Shown: positions 1-6,217, counted from the first letter of the stretch. The stretch: 7,569 nt of DNA from CAZXYF01 sp964644705 (GCA_964644705.1 CAZXYF010000150.1:1-7569), one strand, 5' to 3'. Program-made: numbers and translations. The notes: generated by a model from the letters alone, not told the origin.

Positions 1-8
1 TATGCAAG

Positions 9-21
9 CCCGCTTAGCGGG
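9..21 (-). terminator. Possible terminator hairpin overlapping the glycosyltransferase stop codon
   Basis: A perfect inverted repeat, CCCGC-TTA-GCGGG, places the TAA stop codon of the glycosyltransferase in the three-base loop. On the minus strand it would fold as a short GC-rich hairpin followed by CTTGCATA, after which the window ends. The stem is only five base pairs and no T-run is visible, so an intrinsic terminator is possible but not shown. Confidence 0.25.
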
Positions 22-865
22 TGCGTTCCCCCTCCAGACCGGGCATGGTAATGGGCTCCCATTTGCACTCGGAATCCGGCGGTCCATCCTCCTGCTCAAA
101 CATGTGCCGCCAGCGTTCTTTGAATTTCATCCCATTTTTCACAATCAAATAAGTATTGGGAAGCTGGCGCGTTCCTTCACTGGTGATACTTTCCCAGTGA
201 TACATTTCCACTTCGGGCTCATAGATACATCGCCATCCTTCGGAGCGCGCACGATAACAAAAATCGAAATCCTCAAACTCTATGGGATTGAACGCCTCGT
301 CCAACCCGCCAATTGCTTCGTAGAGGGAGCGGCGAAACACAAAACAGGCACTTATCAGACACTGCACTTCCCGGCGCTCGTTGTACCCAGGGGCATCGCG
401 CGGATCGCCGCGTCCACGGAATTGCACACGTCCATTCGGGGAAATTCCCACCCCTGCACATTGAATCCAGTATGGTTCAAACGGATAGATCATCTTGGGG
501 CCGACGACCCCCGCATCGGGTTCTGTTTCCAGAGTATCAATCAATCCCCGAGCCCATCCCGATTCCACGGCCATCACATCGTTATCCAGAAAAGCGCAAT
601 ACTTTCCATCGGACATCTCCAGTCCCTGATTCCGAGCCGTGCAACAGCCCACATTCTCATCATTCAGGTGCCACCGCAAACGGTGGTTCCTCCGGGCAAA
701 ATCAGATTCCATGCCGCGCAGCAATTCCGGCGTATCATCCGTGGATCCGTTGTCCACCACAATGACTTCCAGCTGGACATCGCTGGTCTCAACCAGACTC
801 TCCAGGGCTTTTTGAGTGTATCCACTTTTGTTGTGGGTCAGCATTATGGCACTGAGAACGGGCAT
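14..865 (-). CDS. Glycosyltransferase family 2 protein
   Basis: Predicted inverting GT-A glycosyltransferase that would move a sugar from a nucleotide-sugar to an unknown acceptor. The 283-residue product starts with a beta-strand and a THNK segment (residues 10-13), then has the nucleotide-binding VDNGSTDDT (37-45), a metal-binding DND at 94-96 (the DXD position) and a FEDFDF acidic motif (197-202) holding the likely catalytic base, followed by YHW at 222-224. All are typical of GT2. There is no transmembrane segment, so it is probably cytosolic or peripheral. ATG at 865 is preferred over the in-frame TTG at 868 because GAGGTG (874-879) lies 8 bases upstream. It follows the degenerate ketosynthase by 73 bases on the same strand and may be the last gene of that operon. 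The product could be a glycolipid, glycosylated polyketide or cell-surface glycan; donor and acceptor cannot be read from sequence. Confidence 0.9.
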   Translation of the reverse strand: MPVLSAIMLTHNKSGYTQKALESLVETSDVQLEVIVVDNGSTDDTPELLRGMESDFARRNHRLRWHLNDENVGCCTARNQGLEMSDGKYCAFLDNDVMAVESGWARGLIDTLETEPDAGVVGPKMIYPFEPYWIQCAGVGISPNGRVQFRGRGDPRDAPGYNERREVQCLISACFVFRRSLYEAIGGLDEAFNPIEFEDFDFCYRARSEGWRCIYEPEVEMYHWESITSEGTRQLPNTYLIVKNGMKFKERWRHMFEQEDGPPDSECKWEPITMPGLEGERTR

Positions 866-938
866 CAAACAATCACCTCATTGCTTGGTTCATGCGTCTG
901 AGAATCTGCAGCTTCGGACGAGGTCAGATTGCACCTCT

Positions 939-2153
939 TTACCCCACCGTCTCCAGCACAGTCACGACAATCTGTCGATGGGTCGCGCCAACCACCAGCA
1001 CGGCATCCCCCAGCAAGGGGGTGGGCTCTTCCTCCATCCATGTTTCAACGCCTTCCTCCACATTCTCCAATCGGGGCGGTGTTGGCAGTTCGCCCTGCCT
1101 GAGCGCCATTGCTGCCAGCGTGCACTGGAGGGGATATGCCGCCGCCCAGGTATGCCCCACCGTCGGCACGCTAAAGAACTGCGGCAGGGTAGAATAGCCA
1201 CTCAGAGCTTCCTTCACGCCGGATGATATCCACTCCTCACCGCCCCAGGGTGTCGTGGCGAAAACGGCCCCGATATCCCCTTCCCATTTATTTGCCCGTT
1301 CCAGGGCGTGGGAAAGAACGACGCCTATGGTATTGGCGAATTCTTCCCGTTCCCGCTCATCTCCCGTCGGGACACTTATTCCCGTTCCCCGCCCAACAAC
1401 AGCCGCCACTTTACAGAGGGGTTCTGTTCCGCGATCGGATAATGATTTTTTCGTTTCCAAGCTCAGCAGGACAGCACCCTCGCCCATGGGGACGGTTTCT
1501 GCGGATTCGTCCTCACCAATTATTTTGCGGAAATTTGCGCTCAGCAAATCACCACCGCCCGCCACCATGAGGTCCGCGCATCCCTTCTTCAGCGTTTCAT
1601 AAGCCGTCCTGAGAGCCATCGCACCGCACAGATGGTCTCCGCAGTGATTCTCATTGTATCCCCGCAGATCAAACTCGATCGACACCACACTGTTACTCGT
1701 GTTCGGGTAGCAATGCGGAAACAACACCGGAGACGCCAGCCGCATGCCTTTGGCCCGAACGGTATCCTGAAACGTTTCCACCGAAGATACATTGCCAAAC
1801 ATCGTCCCTGTCACCAGGCCGCGTCTGGATTCATCGGCATCGACCGCCTCCTCACCGGTCCAGCCCAGAGCCATGGAGGCAGCGGCAAGCATGCACTCCG
1901 AATGCCGATCAAGGTATGGACGCGTGGTTGGGACATAATCGGCGAGATCGATTTCCGGCACAGACAGGATCTCCGAAGCGCCCTGAGATTCGTCTTCATC
2001 GCCTTCGTAATCCGCCACCTGCCAGAAATGCCTGCCCAGGGCCTGGATACCAGTTCCGGCGGGACACACTGGCCCCATTCCGGTGATGAAAACCGGCTCG
2101 CGTCCCATCCCGTAGATCTGATTGATACCATCATCATTCACGATATTGTCCAC
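939..2153 (-). CDS. Degenerate beta-ketoacyl synthase (KS-beta / chain-length-factor-like)
   Basis: Thiolase-fold ketosynthase of FabF length (404 residues from the GTG at 2153). The fold markers are present: FITGMGPV (22-29), the PNTSNSVVSIEFDLRG region (150-165) and ADLMVAGGGD (193-202). The catalytic residues are not. In an ungapped comparison with FabF between LRG and AGG, the nucleophilic Cys position is His174 and the following Ser position is Cys176. The NAHGTST-type His region reads VFATTPWGG (297-305), and the lysine before the second His is gone, although VGH at 332-334 remains. The C-terminal NSFGFGGTN motif is missing too. It is therefore unlikely to condense by itself and more likely partners the intact ketosynthase encoded 9 bases upstream, as chain length factors do in type II polyketide synthases. 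The start is uncertain: GTG 2153 has no clear ribosome binding site, and ATG 2108 (MGREPVFITG) would give a typical ketosynthase N-terminus. Confidence 0.85.
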   Translation of the reverse strand: MDNIVNDDGINQIYGMGREPVFITGMGPVCPAGTGIQALGRHFWQVADYEGDEDESQGASEILSVPEIDLADYVPTTRPYLDRHSECMLAAASMALGWTGEEAVDADESRRGLVTGTMFGNVSSVETFQDTVRAKGMRLASPVLFPHCYPNTSNSVVSIEFDLRGYNENHCGDHLCGAMALRTAYETLKKGCADLMVAGGGDLLSANFRKIIGEDESAETVPMGEGAVLLSLETKKSLSDRGTEPLCKVAAVVGRGTGISVPTGDEREREEFANTIGVVLSHALERANKWEGDIGAVFATTPWGGEEWISSGVKEALSGYSTLPQFFSVPTVGHTWAAAYPLQCTLAAMALRQGELPTPPRLENVEEGVETWMEEEPTPLLGDAVLVVGATHRQIVVTVLETVG

Positions 2154-2162
2154 CCATATACG

Positions 2163-3374
2163 TCAGGATAATTGACGAAAGACCACGGCGGCGTTCGCCC
2201 CTCCGATGCCGGCAGAGTTATTCAAAACCACCTCCACGGGCTTGTCATGTGACGCATCGGTCACGATATTGAGCCCGCACTCAGCGTCCGGCGTGGCATA
2301 ATTGCTGGTCGGTGGAATGCGATCATTCTGGATCGACCGGACACAGGTGATTGCTTCCAGAATGCTTGCCGCCCCCATTCCATGTCCGAGGGTCCCTTTG
2401 ATCGACGTCACGGGTAGCGAGTTCACCTTCTCCCCGAAAACTTCTCGGGCGGCTCGCGTTTCAATGGCATCGTTGAGGGCCGTGCCGGTTCCGTGTGCAT
2501 TCAAACAATCCACCTCATCGGGCGAGATCCCGCCATCATGGAGGGCCATCCGCATCACTTCCGCCGTCGCACGTCCTTCCTCGTCGGCATGGGTCATGTG
2601 ATGGGCGTTGTTGTTTACGCCCGCTCCGACGAGTTCCGCCATCGGTTCCGCCCCTCGTTCACGGGCGTGGCCCTCCGTTTCCAGCAGCATCATCCCCGCC
2701 CCTTCGCTGAACAGGGTACCGGATCGGTTCTTATCGAACGGACGCACCACCGGCGGCTCATCATTCTCCGACACGGCCATAACGCGAAGACACGCCAGCC
2801 CGGCCCAGCTGATCTTCTGAATGGAGTCATACCCACCCGCGAGCACCATTTTGGCTTCTCCGCTTCGTACCAAATTCAACGCGTGGGAGAGAGCAGCATT
2901 TCCGGAGGCGCATGAGAGGGAGATGTTTGTTCGTTCCCCGCCCGCGCCAATCGCTCGGGCCACATGGTCCAGATCGAAAGTAAAAAAACCGTCCCGCAAC
3001 TTTCGCCGCAGGCCGGTTGATGTGCTGTCGCCGGTCAACGCATTTTCCTGCACCTCAGACGGACCGAAATTGGATGAGAGGACCACCGCCAGATCATCAC
3101 GCATGTCACGGGGGACGCCCTCCAGCGCCTGTTGAGCCGCATCAACTGCAAACTGAGCCCCCAGTGAGGAGTTATCATCCGGCCCCCCACCATCCAGATC
3201 CACCATCCCCCCGTACACATAGGAACTCCCTTCCAGATCGAATCGATCGATGCGACTGAACGAGGACTCACCCTCCAGCACACCGGACCATAACTGCTCA
3301 ACCCCGTTGCCCAGACAACTGATGGCGCCCATCCCGGTCACGATCACTTTGTTCTTGTCGGACTGATCACTCAT
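2163..3374 (-). CDS. Beta-ketoacyl-[acyl-carrier-protein] synthase, FabF/KS-alpha type
   Basis: Condensing enzyme expected to extend an acyl chain by decarboxylative Claisen condensation with malonyl-ACP in the cytoplasm. The 403-residue product has the normal FabF length and all catalytic positions: nucleophile Cys155 in SLSCASGNA, His294 in NAHGTGT, Lys326 in TSIKGTLGH and His331 in the same motif. The start VIVTGMGAISCLGNG (10-24) and the glycine-rich end NNSAGIGGANAA (385-396) also fit. In that last motif the two Phe of the FabF gate (NSFGFGGTN) are Ala388 and Ile390, which hints at a different acyl pocket or gate. ATG 3374 follows GGAG at five bases. Because the next gene is a defective ketosynthase and the gene before it a lipoyl protein, I take it as a specialised KS-alpha rather than the housekeeping fabF. 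Primary fatty acid synthesis cannot be excluded. Confidence 0.93.
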   Translation of the reverse strand: MSDQSDKNKVIVTGMGAISCLGNGVEQLWSGVLEGESSFSRIDRFDLEGSSYVYGGMVDLDGGGPDDNSSLGAQFAVDAAQQALEGVPRDMRDDLAVVLSSNFGPSEVQENALTGDSTSTGLRRKLRDGFFTFDLDHVARAIGAGGERTNISLSCASGNAALSHALNLVRSGEAKMVLAGGYDSIQKISWAGLACLRVMAVSENDEPPVVRPFDKNRSGTLFSEGAGMMLLETEGHARERGAEPMAELVGAGVNNNAHHMTHADEEGRATAEVMRMALHDGGISPDEVDCLNAHGTGTALNDAIETRAAREVFGEKVNSLPVTSIKGTLGHGMGAASILEAITCVRSIQNDRIPPTSNYATPDAECGLNIVTDASHDKPVEVVLNNSAGIGGANAAVVFRQLS

Positions 3375-3468
3375 AGTTTCTCCGGGTCAACACAATGATG
3401 AATATCGGAGTCCGCCGGGCAGTCAGATCACATGCAGTAGCACAGTTCGACCCTGCCGGTCGCCGCGT

Positions 3469-3987
3469 TCATTCCGATTCAATGAATCGTTTCACATCAT
3501 CGGCACGGATCACCCCCTCGGTCACCGAAGCCAGACTTTCCAGCTCAATTCCGCGCTCACGCGCCAGACGGCGCGCCGCAGGTGTTGCCTTTATTTTACC
3601 GTCGGGCCCCGATCCATCTTCTTGCTCCTGGGGGGCATCCGATTCGGCAGACGACTCAGATCGGTCCCCTTCTCCGAACACCATATCATCCCGGTATTCT
3701 GCCATGATCTGGCTATTCTCGTCGGCGACATCCGGCAGGGATTCATCGGGGGATTCACTGAATAATGCTAAGATGTACCCAACGGGCAAAACGCTTTTTT
3801 CGGGGGCGATTTTCCGACGGAAATAACCGTCGATTTCGCTTTCAATCTCGAAAGTCGCCTTGTCCGTTATGATCTCGGCTATGCGCTGTCCTTCCTCCAC
3901 CTGTTCCCCCTCTTCCACAAACCACGTTCCAACAGTACCCTCATCAACGTTGGCATCGACACGCGGCATGCGTACTTTATGCACCAT
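3469..3987 (-). CDS. Free-standing lipoyl domain + peripheral subunit-binding domain protein (E2-like without catalytic domain)
   Basis: A 172-residue protein resembling the front half of a 2-oxoacid dehydrogenase E2. Residues 1-77 form a lipoyl domain with EGTVGTWFVEEGEQVEEGQ (16-34) and the lipoylation motif TDKA, with Lys43 as the predicted acceptor; a biotin domain would carry AMKM. A flexible acidic linker (about 78-130) follows, then a peripheral subunit-binding domain (KATPAARRLARERGI, 133-147, to about 170). The usual GTGPGGRI loop of that domain is replaced by SVTEGVI (154-160). There is no acyltransferase domain and the stop follows at once. ATG 3987 is chosen over ATG 4005 because GGAGGAGG lies just upstream of it. 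The gene precedes the ketosynthase pair with a 94-base gap that holds no other gene. Possible roles are an acyl-carrying swinging arm, a docking protein for E1 or E3 encoded elsewhere, or a remnant E2. The choice is open. Confidence 0.9.
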   Translation of the reverse strand: MVHKVRMPRVDANVDEGTVGTWFVEEGEQVEEGQRIAEIITDKATFEIESEIDGYFRRKIAPEKSVLPVGYILALFSESPDESLPDVADENSQIMAEYRDDMVFGEGDRSESSAESDAPQEQEDGSGPDGKIKATPAARRLARERGIELESLASVTEGVIRADDVKRFIESE

Positions 3988-3991
3988 GCGG

Positions 3992-3999
3992 CCTCCTCC
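3992..3999 (-). promoter_or_regulatory. Ribosome binding site that decides the lipoyl-protein start
   Basis: GGAGGAGG on the minus strand lies four bases before the ATG at 3987. Because it sits inside the codons that follow the alternative ATG at 4005, it argues that translation begins at 3987 (MVHKVRMP). Confidence 0.75.
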
Positions 4000-4053
4000 G
4001 TTCATAACCGCAAACTTGTGGGGAGAGGAAAGGACCCGATGGGTCTCGGACCG

Positions 4054-4812
4054 TCACTCGGCCAATTGTTCGAGCAATTTCTGCGGTGACTCAACCGTTT
4101 CAGGGATAAGCGATATCTCAACACGACGATTTTCCGGAACCGGAGCTGTTGGTTCCGGTGGCTCGACGCGGGGTCGATTCGGGCCAAAACCAACGATGAA
4201 CATGTTCTTCGCGGGCACGCCGTTGGACATGAGGTAGGCCATCACCGAATGCGCTCGCATTGCTGCCAGATGGTAATTGTCATCCCATTCCGAGGCCTTG
4301 ATCGGTTCTCCATCGGTATGCCCGCCAACGCGGATCTTGGCACTGGCATTTTTCTTCAATTGCTTTTTCAGATAGCCCACCACCGATTTCAGTGCTTTCT
4401 GGGCCTCTTCGGTGATCGTGATTTCACCCGACGGGAACAATATTTTGTTTTCAATGACGATGTAATCGCCCCCTGCTCGCGACTCAACGCTCATTCCGCT
4501 GATATTGGCCACCAGATTACGGAGTTCTTTCACCCGTTTCTTGCGCTCTGAAACCGCCTCCTCAAGTTGACCTTTGAGTTTCCGCAACTCCTTGGTGTTA
4601 GCCTTTGCTTCCTCCAGCTCGTCCTTGAGGGCCTTCACCTGTTTGTCTTTCGATCTCAGCTTCACCTCAAGGCTCTGCCGTTCAGCCAGACACTCCTCGA
4701 GTTTGGCCTCCCGTGCCGAAAGTTTTTTTCGGAGCTCTCGGGCTCCATTACAACCAACAAGAAAGAGAGCAACCACCGCCGCCATGACCGTCCACGCTAT
4801 TCTGGTCTGCAT
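4054..4812 (-). CDS. OmpA-family lipoprotein (coiled coil plus peptidoglycan-binding domain)
   Basis: Predicted outer-membrane lipoprotein that tethers the envelope to peptidoglycan. The 252-residue product begins with MQTR, a hydrophobic signal segment (5-19) and a lipobox LVGC, with Cys21 as the lipidated residue followed by Asn, so no inner-membrane retention Asp. Residues about 23-100 are a charged Leu-heptad-like coiled coil rich in Lys and Glu. Residues about 113-236 form an OmpA/MotB C-terminal domain: ILFPSGEITIT (124-134), GHTDGEPI (164-171), the NYHLAAMRAHSVMAYL signature (179-194), VGFGPNRP (207-214) and NRRVEI (228-233). ATG 4812 is chosen for the signal peptide and an AGGAG (4823-4827) ten bases upstream; an in-frame ATG at 4893 would bury the signal. 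The organisation resembles Pal/MotB-like spacers rather than an OmpA porin, as there is no beta-barrel. It lies 66 bases upstream of the lipoyl gene. Confidence 0.92.
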   Translation of the reverse strand: MQTRIAWTVMAAVVALFLVGCNGARELRKKLSAREAKLEECLAERQSLEVKLRSKDKQVKALKDELEEAKANTKELRKLKGQLEEAVSERKKRVKELRNLVANISGMSVESRAGGDYIVIENKILFPSGEITITEEAQKALKSVVGYLKKQLKKNASAKIRVGGHTDGEPIKASEWDDNYHLAAMRAHSVMAYLMSNGVPAKNMFIVGFGPNRPRVEPPEPTAPVPENRRVEISLIPETVESPQKLLEQLAE

Positions 4813-4868
4813 TGAAACACCGCTCCTGATTAATGCAATTCCAAGTGAATACGTACCAATACGAAAAT

Positions 4869-4897
4869 ATTCTATATGCAGGGCCTCAAGCAATGAA
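4869..4897 (-). promoter_or_regulatory. Weak candidate promoter for the OmpA-like lipoprotein
   Basis: On the minus strand, TAGAAT (4869-4874, five of six matches to the -10 consensus) lies in an AT-rich patch with TTCATT (4892-4897, three of six to -35) 17 bases upstream. It would give a leader of roughly 55 bases before the ATG at 4812. The -35 match is poor, so this is tentative. Confidence 0.3.
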
Positions 4898-4902
4898 AGC
4901 CC

Positions 4903-4959
4903 GATCGGTTTCGATCTCGTGTCGCTGAGCGACTCGGAGCCGGAGAGCCCGATACCGGC
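4903..4959. repeat. Cluster of short dyad symmetries between the acidic-protein and lipoprotein genes
   Basis: Three small inverted repeats follow each other within 57 bases: GATCG-GTTT-CGATC (4903-4916), GTCGCT-G-AGCGAC (4921-4933) and GCCGG with CCGGC (4939-4943 and 4955-4959). On the minus strand they sit just after the stop of the acidic membrane protein. They could be a terminator-like or RNA-stabilising region, or protein-binding sites. None is followed by a convincing T-run. Confidence 0.35.
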
Positions 4960-4983
4960 AGAGCAAAAGCGTCGTAAGGGGAT

Positions 4984-6039
4984 TCATCCGAAGAAGTTCA
5001 GCGACTCGGTTATCCCGGTGCTAAAATCGGGATTCATAGCATTTTCCACCACGAACAGTCCCGCAAAAATCTGGACGAGCAACACCACAACAAGGCTGAT
5101 CACCACCCATGTTGAAATGGGCTTTTCCACTTCCGGAGCCACCGCGGCTTCCCCGGACCAGGCATATTCGTCTCCAAACTCCTCTTCCTCAAACTCACCT
5201 TCCTCAAATTCTCCCTCTTCAAACCCACCTTCCTCTTCTTCGGCCAGCAGCCCTTCCAGATCTTCGCCCTCAAATTCTTCCTCATCGAGGCGGGTGATTT
5301 CAGCCGTCTCTTCCACATCTTCTTCATCGAGTTCGGTAATCTCCGCGGTTGGTTCGGCGCTGGTCTCCATGTCGATGGTTTCCTCGCCCGCCAGCTCGTC
5401 GGTCGATTGATCCACCGTTTCCTCAGGCGCCTCCCCCACATCTTCGATAATGTCCCCCAGCAGATCGTCTTCCCCCTCTTCCAGCGCACCTACGTCCACT
5501 ACCTCTGTATCCATCTCCTCACCGGATTCCAGCACGAACTCGTCCTCTGCGCTTTCGTCAGCTTCCTCGGTTTCCCCCCCACCGCTTTCTTCTTCCTCGA
5601 ATTCCATCAGTGGTTCTTCTTCCTCAAGCTCGCCCAGATCAAGCGGCTCCGCCTCCTCCATCTCCTCATCCTCTTCCCCCTCATCAAACTCCTCCAGATC
5701 AATCACTTCGTCCTCCCCACCCTCCAGATCAGCCATCAACTCCTCCATTTCTTCCTCTTCCCCCCCGGCGGATTCCGTTTCAGGCTGTTCCTGCTGTTCC
5801 CGGGCCTCTTCTTCCTCCTCCTCAAGCTGATCACTGAAGTCAAACAGATCTTCATCAAAATCATCCAGATCGAGCTCGCCCCGGCCTTCGTATTCTTCGA
5901 CCTCGTCGGCGTCATACAGACGCTCTCCGCCCTCTTCGGTGACGGACAATTCCTCAAGGTTGACAAGTTCCTTCAGTTCATCCTCTGAGATATCAAGTTT
6001 TTCCAGAACTTCATCTTCACTCAGCTTCTCGTCCGCCAT
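4984..6039 (-). CDS. Highly acidic single-pass membrane protein with N-terminal MerR/excisionase-like domain
   Basis: I do not recognise a characterised family for the whole 351-residue protein. Residues about 6-50 (LSEDEVLEKLDISEDELKEL at 6-25, then a GGERLYDADEVEEY stretch at 37-50) resemble the small winged-helix domain of MerR/excisionase proteins, although unusually acidic for DNA binding. Residues about 51-300 are low-complexity and dominated by Glu and Asp: by my hand count about 148 of the 351 residues are acidic, and no Lys or Arg occurs between Arg80 and Arg250. Short internal repeats include AEITELDEE/AEITRLDEE (232-240, 246-254) and EEGEFEEGEFEEEEF (274-288). A single hydrophobic helix (about 309-331) follows Lys306, with a 20-residue tail. 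By the positive-inside rule the acidic part is probably cytoplasmic. AGGAGG (6045-6050) lies five bases before the ATG. It may be a membrane-anchored regulator, scaffold or cation-binding protein; the function is unknown. Confidence 0.85.
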   Translation of the reverse strand: MADEKLSEDEVLEKLDISEDELKELVNLEELSVTEEGGERLYDADEVEEYEGRGELDLDDFDEDLFDFSDQLEEEEEEAREQQEQPETESAGGEEEEMEELMADLEGGEDEVIDLEEFDEGEEDEEMEEAEPLDLGELEEEEPLMEFEEEESGGGETEEADESAEDEFVLESGEEMDTEVVDVGALEEGEDDLLGDIIEDVGEAPEETVDQSTDELAGEETIDMETSAEPTAEITELDEEDVEETAEITRLDEEEFEGEDLEGLLAEEEEGGFEEGEFEEGEFEEEEFGDEYAWSGEAAVAPEVEKPISTWVVISLVVVLLVQIFAGLFVVENAMNPDFSTGITESLNFFG

Positions 6040-6123
6040 GTTACCCTCCTGCTACGACTCGTATTTACCGGAAAGCCCACACAGTTATTGCCGATTTATC
6101 ATTTCCTGATTTCCATATACTAC

Positions 6124-6152
6124 ATTATATCGCAGTAAACCGAAGAATCCAA
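6124..6152 (-). promoter_or_regulatory. Sigma-70-like promoter for the acidic membrane protein gene
   Basis: Minus-strand TTGGAT (6147-6152) and a perfect TATAAT (6124-6129) are separated by 17 bases. Transcription would start near 6117, giving a leader of nearly 80 bases before the ATG at 6039. The consensus -10, optimal spacing and AT-rich surroundings make this the best promoter in the window; the -35 matches only three of six bases. Confidence 0.6.
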
Positions 6153-6192
6153 TATCGATCGCGTACTCGTCCAATCAACAAGAAAACCCAAC

Positions 6193-6217
6193 AGTACGAC
6201 AATATACTAACCGTACT
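6193..6217. repeat. Inverted repeat upstream of the acidic-protein promoter
   Basis: AGTACG (6193-6198) and CGTACT (6212-6217) are perfect inverted arms around an AT-rich 13-base centre, about 40 bases upstream of the -35 element at 6147-6152. The spacing of about two helical turns between arm centres would suit a dimeric regulator, but six-base arms are short and may be chance. The rest of the 6040-6277 gap shows no gene. Confidence 0.3.

Noticed and set aside
2..901. Long plus-strand open frame opposite the glycosyltransferase
   Set aside because: The minus-strand reading carries clear GT2 motifs; the plus-strand translation shows none and is a complementary-frame artefact.
939..2153. Pseudogene of a ketosynthase
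   Set aside because: The frame is open for the full family length with fold motifs intact and no frameshift; loss is confined to catalytic sites, as in chain length factors.
1632..2171. Plus-strand open frame opposite the degenerate ketosynthase
   Set aside because: No recognisable domain, and the opposite strand has a full-length ketosynthase fold.
3375..3468. Hidden small acyl carrier protein gene in the gap before the ketosynthase
   Set aside because: No open frame of ACP length and no DSL phosphopantetheine motif on either strand; nothing else is seen in the gap.
3469..3987. Biotin carboxyl carrier protein
   Set aside because: The modification motif is TDKA (lipoyl), not AMKM, and a subunit-binding domain follows.
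4033..4045. GACCC-GAT-GGGTC dyad after the lipoprotein gene as a terminator
   Set aside because: Only a five-base stem and no T-run; it would also sit just ahead of the lipoyl gene in the same orientation.
4574..5830. Long plus-strand open frames rich in Ser and Pro opposite the acidic protein gene
   Set aside because: They are the antisense of Glu/Asp codons (GAG/GAA read as TTC/CTC frames), have no ribosome binding site or domain, and the minus-strand gene has promoter, ribosome binding site and a membrane helix.
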